Positions 12,585 through 26,244 are shown, counted from the stretch's first letter. The stretch is 64,000 nt of DNA from Aquila chrysaetos chrysaetos (GCF_900496995.4 NC_044029.1:6262001-6326000), one strand, 5' to 3'. Translations and numbers: made by a program. Notes: generated by a model not told the origin, from the sequence alone.

Positions 12585-14336
12585 AAGGCAAAGTCTGTTC
12601 CCGCGTACGTGCGGATCAGTCAGACTGCCTCTTGTGCAACTGAAATGCTGGGGCAAGGGTGGAAGCTTTTGGCTGGGAACATTTTTAATGTATTAGAACA
12701 CAGGAATGTTACATAGAGAAAACAACTGTATCAGGCCAGGGCTACATCAGCTGTTACAGATTATATTTCTACATTTCACTAGCTGCAAGTTCTTAACATG
12801 TCCTGTGTTGAAGTGCTTCACTAGTTCAGATGTGATTTTCATATTTCTTTTTTTACCTGAGACCACCCATCACACAAGACACTTAATTTAAAAAGTGATC
12901 TAAAAGGGTTTCCAACAAGACCTATTAGAACTTTGGCAATTCAGAAAAATGACCAAGAAAGTATGGAGTTTTTTTTTTAAATTAGCGAGGAAACGAAACA
13001 ACAAATTAAATGAACTGAAGACAATATATCACAAAACAAGTAACTTGAGAAGTGCTATTTAAATCAGAAGTAGTATTTCACAGGTAAATAGTAACTGTCC
13101 TAAAATGCATGTAATAAAAGTACTAAAGTCTCATGAGTGAGACTTCTCTTTTTTTCCTTCTCTATTTTAAATATATGATGAAAAGTGGCAGGGCCATTTT
13201 TTGTGTGGAAATTATGAAGTGTGCTGATTAGTTAAGCATGTAATAATGAGGTTATGAATTCCCAACAGGCTGACAGAAATTTAGGTGTCTGAAAAAACAT
13301 TGCAGAGATGTGGCTATGAGTTTTCCCTTCAGCTTCTTCTTTCTTTTTTTTTTTTTTTTTTCCTATGATAACTGAACATATGGAGATTAATTTAAGTGTG
13401 GGAGTGACAGTGTGGATGTCTAATTAATTGCCCTAGAAAATAAAAAATGTTTCTGCCTTACTCATAGAGGCCATTTGGCTGAAGTGGTGCCTTACATTAT
13501 CAAAATCTGGATCTAATATGCAGTATTTGATGTAAAAACTGGGGGGGAAAAAAAAAAAAAAAGCAGAAAAACTTCGTTAAGAACCTGGCTTAGCCATTAG
13601 CCAGGATTTCAGTCTGGAGTAGGTAAGCTGTGCTGTCACATATGTGTGTTCTTTACTGCTTGTCAGCTACTGAAGAACTACAAATATGAATAGGTGCAAG
13701 TAAAAGAGTGATGAATTTATAAATAAACCAAATGGTATGGTCAAATAGACATACAGGTGAGTTTACCTTCACATCTTTAGCAGAGGACATTTTGAGAAAA
13801 GGTAAGGCTGAAGCAGAAGGTAGTTTCTTCCCCTCATATGTCTCAGATAGATAGATACTGGATTTACATTTATAAGATTTTGGGCTTTATGCTTCATTAA
13901 TTCTGGCCTTATTTTTCCCTACCACCAGTTTCCGCACAGCATAAACAATCTGGCAGATAATTTTTAGTGAAGAATTTCCTGAAAGTACTTCAGTGCCACG
14001 TTTCCTACACTGTGGGGTTTTTTTCTGAAGAAGAGCTGATGGATATTGTCATTACACTGTGTGCACGTCCCCTCTTCTAAGGAGAACATGCTCAAAGGAT
14101 TTTCAAGCTGTTACGTGAGAGAAAGGTATTTCATGGATAAAGCAGCTCCAGCAACAACAAACCAGGAGAGAATGTCTCTGAAAAACATATGCAAATTGTG
14201 CAGCGGTTTCTGTCAGACAGACTGTAATGCTGATAGAAAAACTCGGCTGCATCACAGCACTTCAGACCAAGATAGAAGTGGTGCCTGATTACAGATTTGA
14301 TGAGTAGACACTGTACTACAGGTAGAACTCTTGAAC

Positions 14337-14395
14337 GACTACATAACTTGGTAGCGAGAGACTACATAACTTAGTCGTAGAAGACTACATAACTT
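14337..14395 (+). repeat. Minisatellite, 23-bp period, about 2.6 copies
   Basis: The word GACTACATAACTT recurs at 14337, 14360 and 14383. The spacers between copies are similar but diverged. It ends in AACTTATAAAATAAGTT, a small perfect hairpin with 7-bp arms and an AAA loop (14391-14407). Confidence 0.85.
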
Positions 14396-17300
14396 ATAAA
14401 ATAAGTTGGGTACGATTAAAGGAAGAAAACCATCCACCAAAAATAGAAACTTGAATTCTTCTTCTTTATAGTCTCTCACTGTTATCCTGCAGAAGCATAA
14501 CTCTCATAGGTTTGTATTGGCTATGAAAGACAATTTATATCCCATTCAAGCCTTCAGAGACAACACTATTTTTTCTTCTGTGCTTTCCATTTCCAAAGGA
14601 CATCACCCAACAAGTGAAATGTTTTGAACCTTGCAAGCCTGACATCAAACATCCAGAGTTCAGGAGAACACTTAAGTGTGCATTAAATAAGAGGATAAAA
14701 GAGTGTGATGAAATGGCAAGTAGTTTCACCCAAGAATTAGCAGCAATTCAGTGGACCAAAAGAAAAGGATATATCATGGAAACCTTTTGTATGGGTAAAG
14801 CAAATTGTTTAATTGCAAGGTAATACTATCATTAAATAGCAATTATATCAAACTATATTCATAAAAATATATCCCTGTTATTATCTTGTAAAATGAAATT
14901 TAATGCGTGAACAATATATGAAGCTTATAGTGTACGAAAGGATAACAAATATCTCTTTGTAGATTAGATTTTATCTTTAAAAATAAGGATTGTAAACTTT
15001 AATAAGGAAATTAGAATTTTAAAATTTAGAGAACAGCGTATAGATCATATACACTGCTGATACATATTTTCTTTCACTATATCATCTGTTTCTCGAAACA
15101 ATATTAAACCCATTGTTAAGATAAATATTAACTTGGAGGAAAGCAAATATCAGGGAAGACAAGAATAAAATGTGGATACCTTTCCCCGAGCTGTTCTTTA
15201 GGATGTTAGAAGCTTGACTCTGCCATGGTCATCTGGGTGAATACTGTTTTATTTATTTGCCTACTAAACTAGTACTATCTGGCATTTAGTGAATTAGTTT
15301 TTCTAAAAGCTGTTGCATTGATAGTCCATTAGAAGGCTGTTCCCTTTTTAACCACAATAAAAAGTTAGCATATTGTTGTATCAATGTACACGAACATTAT
15401 TTTAGCTCATCTGAATCCTCATAAACCTTTGATAAGTCTTCACAGTTTACACAAATATCACCTTTCACTCCTTCTTGCATTTGATTTTGATAATGTGAAA
15501 CTTCTCCTTCTTCAGCAAAACCTGACTATATTTTAAACTTATTTTTGGCTTTGTAATCAGATAAATCATAATTAATGCATAGAATGTATCATAGTATAGG
15601 AACACTGTAGAAGAATAAAGTGAGAGCAACAAACACTAAAAATTGTTTCTTCGAAGAAATTTAATAAATAGCAAAATATGGTAACTAGTCTGTAATAGTT
15701 GTATTAATTAAACAGATCCTCCAGTCATCAGCTAAATGTACATAATTTAGAGATAATAATGGAAAAGCAAGCCAAAAATAGAGAACAAAAAGGCATTATC
15801 AGGAAGGAAGAAGTATTGGAAACCTCATGAGTCAAGTTTAAAAACAAAATAAAACAAAAAATAACTTGTGTGCCTAAAGCCAAGCGGAAACAGACCATGC
15901 CATTGATGTTTATATAGATTATGCTATAAAAATGCAGTATCTGTCTTAAACACTAAAAAAAAAAAATCTTTGAAACATAATTTAGATAGGTTTGGATTTA
16001 TTACACCTCATTTCACTGATGGTTCAAAAAGCAGATTAAAGGAATTGGAATACAGGTGAATGCATTTTATATGATTAATGATTTGTATTTTTGTGCTCAG
16101 GTAGTTATTAATTCCTGTAGACTGATAGAGGAACTCTAAAGACAGCCCTGAAAAATAGGAGATGGCTAGATTGCACCAGTCCGTGGACGAATATCTAAGA
16201 TACAGTGACTCAGAGGCTCATGCTTGAGATCCATTACCCCTCTGATTTCTCCGTACTCTGAAGAATTAATAAATGTCTTTCTACTGTAATAGGTCAACAT
16301 ATACAAAGTGGTAGCTGAAAAGGGGTGTGTGGAACCAGGACTTTGTTGATTAATTTTCTTCCTCCCTCCCTCCTTCCTACCACTTCTTGAAAGAGGTGAA
16401 CAGTCAGCAAAGTCGTTCATCCTCTCCACACAGTGGGCCACGGGTGAAAACTGGGAAAAGTTAAACAACAAAATAAACTGAACTTGCCCAGTGATTTCTA
16501 TTTTAAAAATCCTTGCTGATCCTTGTAACCCTGCTAAAAATGATACGCACTATGAGGCTTCAGATCAGATACTTCTTTGATGTATTTCAGGAGTGCAATA
16601 AAGTTGAAATATATTAAGAAAAAAACACATTCCTTATTCTCATAATAATGGAAAGTAAGTGCACGTTTAAATTTTCAGAGGAACAGACTAGAGTTCCAGT
16701 AAATGCTTTTTAATATTGCAAATGGAAAACATTGACTATACTGAGAGAGATACAGAAACTCCCTGATACAACACAAGCAATATATTTTCATGAGTTCCTT
16801 TAGGCAGTTTACATCCTAAACCTGCAAAGGCATGCACAAGTTTAACTTAATCTACATACATGTTTCTGTTTGGAGCTTGCAAGAGAATAATAAGAAAACC
16901 CTCATCTAATATGGGTATGAGATATATATTATAATCATTGCTTTCTCTAACATAATTTTATTTACTTTTGTCAATAATAAAACCAAAATTAAAATCAGAA
17001 TACATTCCAATGTGCACAACCCATTGAAGGAGAAAACAGAAATGTTGTAGTAAGCTATTCAAAAACCCTACCCCTCAATCTCAAAACAAAAAATTTTGAG
17101 GGAATGCAAAAAAATATCTGTGATCTTACCTATCTCAGTATTATGTCAACAATGAGAAACTCCACACACCAAAAGTACTGCAGTATGGTGTAAGAGTAAT
17201 GTTGTAGCTGCATCTCTGAATTTCCTGGCATTATGGGTTTGAGAGAGGTACTTTATCTTAGCTTTACTTGTCTGCCAAATTAATGTTTCATGTACTTTTT

Positions 17301-18614
17301 TATCTGATTTAGAAAAGAGGAAAAGATCAGGGAAAAAAAACTTATCTGCACAACACTATCTGTTTTCTGGCTTTAGAGGTCTTAATTAACTCTTGCTGTT
17401 TTCATTTCTTGTGGTTAACATCCATTGTTTACCATAAGAGTTCTGGTTCCTTTTTAAAAAAAAGAACAAAATTTGGTATGGTTCCCATATAAAACTGTCA
17501 GACCGCCTAACTTTTTTCTGACATGGATGTTTTTACTTGTCTTCTCAGCAAAATCAAAATGGATGGGGATATGTATGAGGAAAAGATCAGTAATAAGGAA
17601 AGGAAAAATCTTGTTTTAAGTAACAAGCTGGATTTTCTAATAGCAACAGAATTTATGGACATTTTACTGTTGGTTTACAATGTTTAAATTTTGGTTTAGC
17701 ATTTTAGCTGGACATATTTTTAGAGTACAGTATCCTTCTAATGCAAGTTCTCTTTATGTATATGTATATTTTTATATGTATTGATACACACCAACACTCT
17801 TTTTTTGAGGAGGATTCTCGACACTTTGCCAAGTGCTACCATTTCCCTGCACTTTGGCAGAGCATCACGGACTTCAGCAGAACCACGGTAAAGGTGGGAG
17901 GCAGACAAACATATAGTGATAAGAAAGATCAAAGCTTAAGTCTCAGTGTCACTCAAGTCTCAGTGTCATTTTCAAAATAGGCTGTGATAGTGCTGGCACT
18001 CCCACCCTGCATCTCAAACCTTATTCTTAAGAAACTCTGTGTGCTACATCCAGTATGGGACCCACAGTCATTTTCTTCCCATGGCTGGCTAGTCTGGCAA
18101 CAAAGTACACGAGCTCAGGGGAGTTTAGTCTAAACTGAGTCTATCATCAGGACCACGACCGACCAGTTCAGTGGAATTCAAGCCAGGAGCCATGCCCTGC
18201 AAGCCTTCTGCATGCCAGTATCCCTTTCCTTACAGATAGCTCCACTGGACTCAGACATACTTCACTCATGTTGTTACTTAAGGTCATGTCATTTATTTAC
18301 TTCATAAGGATTATTCACTTCAATTCAAGTTTCCGTGCTCTAATTACTAAAAGTTGTCAGCAAAAGTTGCACTAATTAAAAAAGTTTCATTCATTAAAAA
18401 TCACTGATTTTAAAAATCACAAAAGATTGTTTTTAAAACTTGGTTCTCCTACTGTATTTTTCTCCATTCGGCTTCTTGGCATACATTCTCCAGTTCAGCG
18501 GCCACTTAAAAGTAATGGCCGGTAGATTAAGAGCGGCCAGAAAATCATGCAGTCTGAAAGAGAAGTTCATCCCACACACCCACTGTCAACCTTCTAAGAA
18601 TTAGACATTTATAT

Positions 18615-18846
18615 TTAAACTACTCACCCTTATTTACTTCCAGAATAGAGACAACTACAGAATTATCCTAACCATTGAAGTTAGAATGACATACATTGCC
18701 TTCTGGAGGCTGCAGCTCCTCACCACTGACTTAAACTACTCACCCTTATTTACTTCCAGAATAGAGACAACTACAGAATTATCCTAACCATTGAAGTTAG
18801 AATGACATACGTTGCCTTCTGGAGGCTGCAGCTCCTCACCACTGAC
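18615..18846 (+). repeat. Recent tandem duplication, 116 bp x 2
   Basis: The unit beginning TTAAACTACTCACCCTTATT occurs at 18615-18730 and again at 18731-18846, with a single difference seen (ACATACATTG versus ACATACGTTG). Near identity in noncoding DNA means a recent duplication or a variable-number locus. Confidence 0.95.
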
Positions 18847-18854
18847 TATAAAAG
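18847..18854 (+). promoter_or_regulatory. TATAAAAG directly after the tandem duplication
   Basis: A textbook TATA box begins exactly at the right edge of the second 116-bp copy. No gene or conserved ORF is recognised downstream, so promoter function is doubtful. Confidence 0.2.
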
Positions 18855-21800
18855 GAGCCTAGGGTTACGAGTACGGGTCTAGATGTGTCCCCTTTTAGAT
18901 GCTCATGTAAGGACAAATGAGTCCCATCCCACTGGCAAGGGGAGGAATGCCACACACCAACAGCACAAACTGCAAATTCATCATCTGATGCGTCAGTTCC
19001 ATGTGATGTTCTTGGGGTTTGTTTTGGTTTCGTTGGCAGTAAGTGTGGGAAAGGTGTTACTTAGGGAAAAAAAGCTAAACTGAAGGAAAAGTGAAGGAGA
19101 GAGTACATAGAAGAGGCAAAGGGAGTTATGCAAAGGAGCAAAGCGCGTGGAAGAGTGTGGCTCAGCACTTAGGCGCAGGGCTGGGCAAGTCCTAAAGAAA
19201 GATCTCTCCAAGACCCCAAATGCCTACCTTGGCTGTTTCTGAAACTGCACTATGATGTGACTGAATTCTTGGCTGGTTCACCCCTGCATTTTTCCTAGGT
19301 ACAGCAGAGAAGTGTGAACTCTTGGGTCATCCCCATTATAAAACAAAAGTCTCCCCTCTACTATTCTTAGTCCAGAGCAGACAATGGGGAGAGGAGATTC
19401 TAGCTGAGCTTGATTTAAACCTCCCACGCTCCAGTGCCATTACAAGTCCTTCTGCAGCGACCTGTAGAGCAAGTATCCCTGTAGACACTTATTCATTAAC
19501 CGTGAGTAAATACGTGTTTTCAATGTATATAGCCAAAAACTGCACAAATGTGCTAGGGCGGTGCTGTTCAGATGCTTTGGACCAGTGGATTATCACTAGC
19601 CCTTAACACTTTTAAAGACCATTACGTATGCTGTCAAGAACATCTCATACATTTACCCCTAACTATAGTCCCGCAGAGGAGCTGTGGGCCCTTTCTGACA
19701 TGCTGGAGGACGGTTCTCAGTGTCTGGCTTGCGGTTCAAAAGCCACTGCTGGGGCTTGGGGACTTGAACTGGAAAGGCACCGAGAACTGGCTGGAACAGT
19801 GAAACGGACCTGGTTGTTTTTAACATCAAGCTAAGTGAAACACAAAAGATAAATAAATTTAGGATTTACTGTAAATGTGAAATCGAATAGATCTAAAAGC
19901 CTTTTATGGGGATTAATTTTTAAATCCCTTTTAGTAATCCAAGGTATTTTTAGTAACATAGGTGTCAGTTTTAGTGATTATTAAGTGTGTGCAGCTCTCA
20001 CTGAATCCAGTCAGAACTGAAGATAACAAAACTGTCAGTGTTTGGACTGCTGTCATGTACAAAATATTTTTCCATCTTTTAATCCACTTCTGTCCTAAAT
20101 CAAACTGCCTTTACTGATGCATAACATGTTGTAGCCTGAAAATAACCTACAGCAGTCCTATTACTAGATGTGCCCATAACACAATATATTTAAACTCTGA
20201 TGGTTCAATACAAGGCTGCCATGTTATCCAATTGATAAAAGGGAATTTAGGCAGAGGAAAATCCTATTGATCTTTTCTACTAGTACATAATAGAAATATG
20301 GTTGATGTCACAAGAACTCAGTTAATTTTCCTCTTTTTTATGAGCTAACAAGCAACATTCTAAATTATTTTAAAGTTTGTTCCTACTTACCTTAATATTT
20401 ATAGTTGTATTATTACCTGACAATAGAGACAATGCCCTAGTCAAGACTTTCCTCTTTTGACTGCCCATAATCTATGCTTAAGCACTCTAAGCATACTTGA
20501 TTTTATATATACACAAGTATAAACATTTTATGAAATACTTTTACTCTAATTTATACTACTATGAAGAGTGATTTATTTTAAGGCTTTGATACAAGATATT
20601 TTATACCCACACCCTTTCATAGCTACCCAAATTTTGATCTTGATAATATTCAGATCTGTTATTTGTAATCTGGAAACAATTATTCCTGAATAAGGCTTGC
20701 AAGGCTGAGCCCAGAGTTTTAAACTATGTATGTGAAACCGGTCATTATTAATATTTTTTAAATGCAGTTTTAGGTAGGTAGGATATTTTTCTTAGTATCT
20801 TAAAAACGGCCAGGATGATTTAGAGCTGTATCTGATCAACAAAGAAAACAAATAATTTATTCAAGTATGTTCCAGTCATTGTTTATCAGTTGAATGATTA
20901 ATTCTTGATTAAGGCAGTAGGAATAAGGTAGTGCATTTTTTCTGATACTCCCCCTAGAAGGAAATGCAGAATGGGAGCTATTAGCTCTAATGACTCTTAA
21001 ATGTTTCAAAACCATCTTGAACAATCGCCAAGGGGCAGAAACGTTGGTGTTTGCTAAAGGAACCTTAACTGAATTATCCATTTTCTTATCCAAAGGACTT
21101 TGAAGTAGCATTGCTAAGAAACAATTTACAGTTCTCCTCAAGACAATTATCCAGCATTGATGAGAGAGGGGAGGGGCTACATTTACTCTTCCTAAAACTA
21201 ATTTTTGTGAGTCAGGAGCATGACTCAGACCGGTCATTGATGTTGATGTTAGCCTCAGAGAGAGATAGCTCGGTTACCCATGTTGCTTCTTATCTTGGGG
21301 AAGGAGGAAAAATAAACAAAACCCTTGTCACTTGACCACAGAGGAGAGGGTCACAACATTACAATTTATGAACCAGATATTCAGTCAGCATGAATTGGAA
21401 CAGGTCCACAAAAAGAGTGAAATCAATGAAGCTTCACAAACTAACATCAGCTGACAAGAGGCTCTCAAAGATAAGACAACAACTTCATCAGACAAGTTCA
21501 GCAGAGAAGCCTTAAAAAGCAACACATCTGAAAGCACCCACAGTAGCACAAATCAAATGAACTAACATTTTTTATTTCAGTCCAGAATTGTACATACCAT
21601 GAACCCCCCAAAGCACTTTTGCACCTTGGTAAGTATAATGAGGTGAGCTGCCAGACCAATACATATCCATACCAAGGGCAGGCGCCAAGAGATGATGGCT
21701 AATAGCAGCTCCAGGGAGACAGCAACAGCAGTGTTATTTTTAACAAACCCTCCTAGGGAACTGGACCGAATTGCTTCCAGGACAACCTTGCTTGAGACTT

Positions 21801-24800
21801 TGGCCATCCCTTAGGAATTCAACAATGAAGTGGCAAGGGTCTGGCCATGGGGAGAAAGTATCAGCTCCAAACTGGGGAAGTGCTATGTAGGAAAAGCCAC
21901 TGCAGCGGAGGTAGCTGGGTGCTCGCTGGGTGTATTTTTGAGCTCTACTAGTACGCTATTTGCAGAGTCAAATCACCAGTCATTTCTCACTTTCTAAGAG
22001 GCGGCCATGGTCATACTGTCTCATCACATCCATGGTTGGTTTTATTTTTTTATGTTCTACCATGAAAAGCTTCCCAAACATGTTTTACCCCCCTCTTTAT
22101 AGCAGTGTAAAGTATGGTTATCCTACCCTGCTCTCCTCTTTTTTTCTTCTCCTCTCTCACGTCAAATCAAAGTCCTTTAATTGGTCAGAGTCTCCATCAA
22201 TTCCAGGATTTTATGCTTTGTTATTTTTTTTCTTTGCATGGAGATGTTGTGCCTTTGTTCATGAAATATCTTTCCACTCTTTCATCTGGTCTGGGGCTGT
22301 AATGCTGCTGTGCTGTGGTGGCACCTGAAAAGAAAGTGTAAAGAAGAAACAGTTAAGGTATGAAGTCCGATGTATTTTTTCTTACATATTTCAAATATAA
22401 TATATATATATATGAAAAAGTGATTTGTGCAATAACTGTTGCTTCTCACATTCCTTTGTTTATTTCTTTTTAATCTTTCACTCTCCTGATCCTGCATATC
22501 GCAGTAAAAGAACATAAAACTAAAAGAAAAAAAAAAATAAACCAAAAGGTGTTGTGAGGGAAACGGAATAAAGGAAAAAAATAAAAATCAAGTATTTTAC
22601 ATTACCATATGCATTTACAACAGGAAACACAGTATGCACAAACCTGAGCTCCCGAACAGTCAAGAGAAAGAATTTTGAGCTGATAAAAATGTAAATGTTT
22701 ACAGATAGGCCTCTTTCCTGAGGGAGGGGTGGATGATTTCAGGATGAATTGCGTGATATTCTTTTGTTTCACAAGGTCATTGCTAGGCTGCATGGGTGGA
22801 TGATAGAGCCATTTGGTCATTGTGACACCTACAAGATGAGCAAGAGGACAATTGTTCGCTTATCTAGACGGCTGTCTGGTCTTTTAGGCAACAGACTGAT
22901 CTTCTAAGACGCAGGATACTGGAACCATCACAAGATGCAGCCTCCACGGCCCAGCAGGAATCAGGGCAGGGAACAGGCAGAACAGGAATCTTCTCCGGGG
23001 TGGTCTGCGGAGAGTGGTCAAAAAATACTACAGGACTGAGAAAGCTGGCTGGGGGAAGTATAGCTGCTGTGGAAAATGTTTGGCTCTGCAGGCCCCATGG
23101 AAGCTTTGGACACTCATCCCTCCGTGCTCACACACAAATATTTGCCCAGCTTCTCACGCTTTCTCCGTGGCCTCCAGTTTCATCAAATTTAATTCGTTGA
23201 CCGAGTTTGAACAGGACCAGCACTAGCAGGATAGTCAGGAAAATGGTTTCAAAATGAAATAAAGTTTAGATCTATGCACTGTCTGTTTTCTGCTTTCTCT
23301 TCTCAGGTCAAGCCCATCATGCGATTTTGCCAAAAGGCCCCTATTTCCTACGGGACAGTGAGGTGGGCACTCAGACTTTGGCCGCCTGACTCATTTTTGA
23401 CCAACTACTGTAATGATACAAATGCTTCAATTCACACTCCTTATGTTAAAAGTCTCATAGTAAGTAGATCAGGTTCAGGCAACCCACTTAAATTCTCTGC
23501 GACACATTTTCTGCCTCTGTTAGGATACTTTTGTTGTTAGAGTGTTGGTCACAGAATGAGTTGAGCTATTGTCACTGATTTGTCAAGTCTGGCCTTTCCA
23601 AACTGTCTGCGAACCACGCTGCATTTTCCTGAAATGGTAATGTTTCCTCAAAAGTTAAATGAAAGATCTCCAGAAATATTCCTTTGTGCATCTTGGTTTT
23701 GCTTGCTTTATACGATTGGTGACCTACATTACATGGAATGTTTTCTGTTAGTCCATCACATGTCCTAACCTTTAGAAGTAGGAGGAGTGCCTATTTTCTC
23801 ACAAAAAGCATGAAGAGTTGCTGTAGCATGAGGATTAATTTGGAAAACATTTTGAAATCCTCAGGGAGAAGATTCTGTAGCGCTAGAAGAAATTTCTTCT
23901 TACCTTCGGACAATGTGCAGCATGTTTTTGTGCTATCCTCGTATAACAGGGCAAGAGCGCAACAGTTAAATAGTAACTGTTTTGTGCCTTGAAAAATGTA
24001 TCTACTTTGAGAACTCTACCACAACAGTACCTCGAAAAATGAATGTTGATATATACCCCTCCCACCTTTGCTTCCTTCCTGGGAAGAAAATCGGATATTA
24101 TTCCCATTTCATAGACAAAGAACTGAAGCACAACCTACCTACCTTCCCTCAAGACAAAAGGAAGCAGGTACAGACACGTACCCAAACTGCAATGCGTTAA
24201 ACACATCATCTCCTCCTTAGCTGTACCAAAGCTAATTTTGTCTGCCTGAGAGCTAGGAGAGATGACAGAACTGTGCAGAACACATCTGCCAGTCTTATAA
24301 AGCTGTATCGAGAAATGCAATTTCCAAGTGCCTGGGGAAGCCTCGCTGAGCTACAGCGATCAGCGCAGAGGAGGGTGCTGAACCGCAGACAGAATGTAAG
24401 AGAATTTGTTTTATATGTGTCCAGATAGTTGTGTATTCTCCTTCTGGGAAGAAATGCGAGAAATCTCCTCAACAGAACAGTCTGCGGGATTGCTTACCTC
24501 AGTATTTTGATTTTTCAATTGACCTCTAGATATGGAGAGGTAAGGTAGTATTTTTAGCAACATCCAAAACGGGCAGGAGCCGTTTACTGCTCGCGGTCTC
24601 TTTTGATTGCCTCCCTTTGAACAAAGAGAAAAATGTAACAGGCACTCAGGTAAGAAAGAAAGAGACAACGAAGCTCAGGCAAGCCATGATAATAACGTAG
24701 TTAGGATGATTTATTTATTTGCCAGTCCTTGTGGGCTGTTTTGTGCTGACTTCATCCTGTCGCTTTAACCCTCTAGGCTCTGAACCACCCCGAGTCTGCA

Positions 24801-25715
24801 GCAGTAGCGATACGCGAGCTTCTCCATTCCATTTCTTTCGCAGCCCTGGCTGTGCCCGCAGCGGGATCTGAGCGGCAGGGAAGGAGAAGCGGGGTATTTA
24901 TGGCAGGCTGGGAGGACCTGAACAGCCTGTGGCACAGCTGGCCAGTCATTCCAGCGAGATGCCCATCAGAGGGGCGGGAAGGATGTCAAAACAAGGCTGG
25001 AAAAGCCACACAAAGGGGCTATAGAACTACGTGTGGTTTACGGATGGGGATTTTTCACCGGCGGGTGGGGGGGATCTACTGCCTTGGAAGAGGAGAACCG
25101 CAATCAGGGTCGTTTATTTCCAGTTCCATTCCCAGCCCCGTTCCTCACTCCCAGCGCCTCCCCGGACAGCTCACTCGGGCTCAGACGCTCGTAGCCCCAT
25201 TTACCGTCCTCTCTCGGAGAGCCTTCGGCCGCAGGCGGCGAGGTGCCCGCCACCTGCGGCCCGCCCCCGCCCCGTCCTCCCGCGGGAGCTGCCGGGGCTC
25301 CCCGAGGGGCGGGCAAACCCGACGGACGGCAGGCCGGACCCGCTCCTCCCCGCTCCTCACACGCCCGTTCCCGCCGCTCCGCACCTCAACGGCTCCCGCT
25401 TCACCCCCGCGCCCGCGGCAGAGAAGCCTCGCCCGGGGCCCCGCCGCGCTCCGCGCCCGCCCTGAGGTGAGGGCCGCCCCTTCCCGCCTCACCGGGCTGA
25501 GGGGAGGGCGGTAGGTAGGCCTCTCCCGCCGCCGCCGGGGGATCCCCCCCCCCCACACCAGCCTCAAGGCAGTCCCCGGCCCCGCTGGCGGCGGCCCACG
25601 GGTGGGGGACAGGCCTCCCCCACGCCGCCCCGCCCCGCGGGAGCCGGCTCGGTGGCAAAAGTCACCGACCCCCCGAAGCCCGCCGGGCTCCATCGAACGC
25701 CGCGGCCCCACCCAC

Positions 25716-25723
25716 CGACGTCA
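25716..25723 (+). promoter_or_regulatory. CRE-like site (CGACGTCA)
   Basis: Seven of eight bases match the palindromic cAMP-response element TGACGTCA. It lies about 230 bp upstream of the E-box palindrome within the CpG island. Such sites bind CREB/ATF proteins in many CpG-island promoters. Binding here is inference only. Confidence 0.4.
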
Positions 25724-25777
25724 TGGAAACAAGCGCGTCAGCCTCAACCGCCCCGCCAGTGGCGGCGGCGGCGGCGA

Positions 25778-25789
25778 GGGGGCGGGGCC
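25778..25789 (+). promoter_or_regulatory. GC box (Sp/KLF site)
   Basis: GGGGGCGGGGCC is a full consensus GC box of the Sp1 class, directly after a run of GGC triplets. Another GC-box cluster (GGGGGCGGGGCGGGCGG) lies at about 26304-26320, probably inside exon 1. There is no TATA box close by, so initiation is probably dispersed. Confidence 0.5.
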
Positions 25790-25948
25790 GAGGAGGAGGA
25801 CGGGGGGCGGGGAGAAGCGCGGGGCCCCGCCCCCCCTCCGTGCCTATCGGTAGCCCCTCCCTCCGCCTCCCCCCCTCATTGAAGACGCCGCACGTCGGGA
25901 CCACCCCCCCCCCCTCCCTTCCCCTCCACCGGCTGCGCGAGGGGCCCC

Positions 25949-25958
25949 GTCACGTGAC
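25949..25958. promoter_or_regulatory. Perfect palindromic E-box GTCACGTGAC (USF/TFE/CLEAR type)
   Basis: The ten bases GTCACGTGAC are fully self-complementary and equal the core of the CLEAR element bound by TFEB/TFE3 and by USF and MITF bHLH-zip factors. The site lies in the CpG island at the likely upstream edge of the transcribed region. A second CACGTG occurs at 27560-27565 in the start of intron 1. Confidence 0.5.
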
Positions 25959-26189
25959 CGGCGCTCCGCAGGCGGTGAGGGAGGGGAGGGAGGGGGGGGG
26001 GGCTGCGGCGGCGGCGGGAGCGAGCGAGCGAGTGAGTGACCGAGCGACCGAGCCCGAGCGGGGCGGGCGGAGGAAGGAGGCGGGACGGCTCTCTCGCCGC
26101 TCTCCGCTCCGCTCCGCCCTGCCCGGTGGCGCCCGCCCGGCTCCTGTAGCGGTTGTTCTGCGGCGCTGGGGGGTTCGGCGGTGCTGACC

Positions 26190-26223
26190 GGGGGTGGGGG
26201 GGGGGGGGGTGGGTTGGGGTGGG
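26190..26223 (+). repeat. G-rich tract with G-quadruplex potential in or near exon 1
   Basis: Runs of G (4, 15, 3, 4 and 4) are separated by single or double T, giving many ways to form a quadruplex. If transcribed it would sit in the 5' leader. It could impede scanning, and it may also be poorly resolved in assembly. Confidence 0.6.
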
Positions 26224-26242
26224 GAAAGGAGGCGGGCGGGGA

Positions 26243-26244
26243 GC

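Larger units (their letters stand above)
12585..24949. other. Upstream intergenic flank between the LTR and the CpG island, no gene seen
   Basis: This is AT-rich sequence with T and A homopolymers (about 13,343-13,361 and 13,548-13,562), a pyrimidine tract (16,361-16,385), a short (TA)n at 22,398-22,412, the minisatellite and the 116-bp duplication. Open frames are short and none has a recognisable domain. On the minus strand, splice-donor-like words (24,498 and about 23,907) leave room for a divergent noncoding transcript, as described in the findings. Confidence 0.65.
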
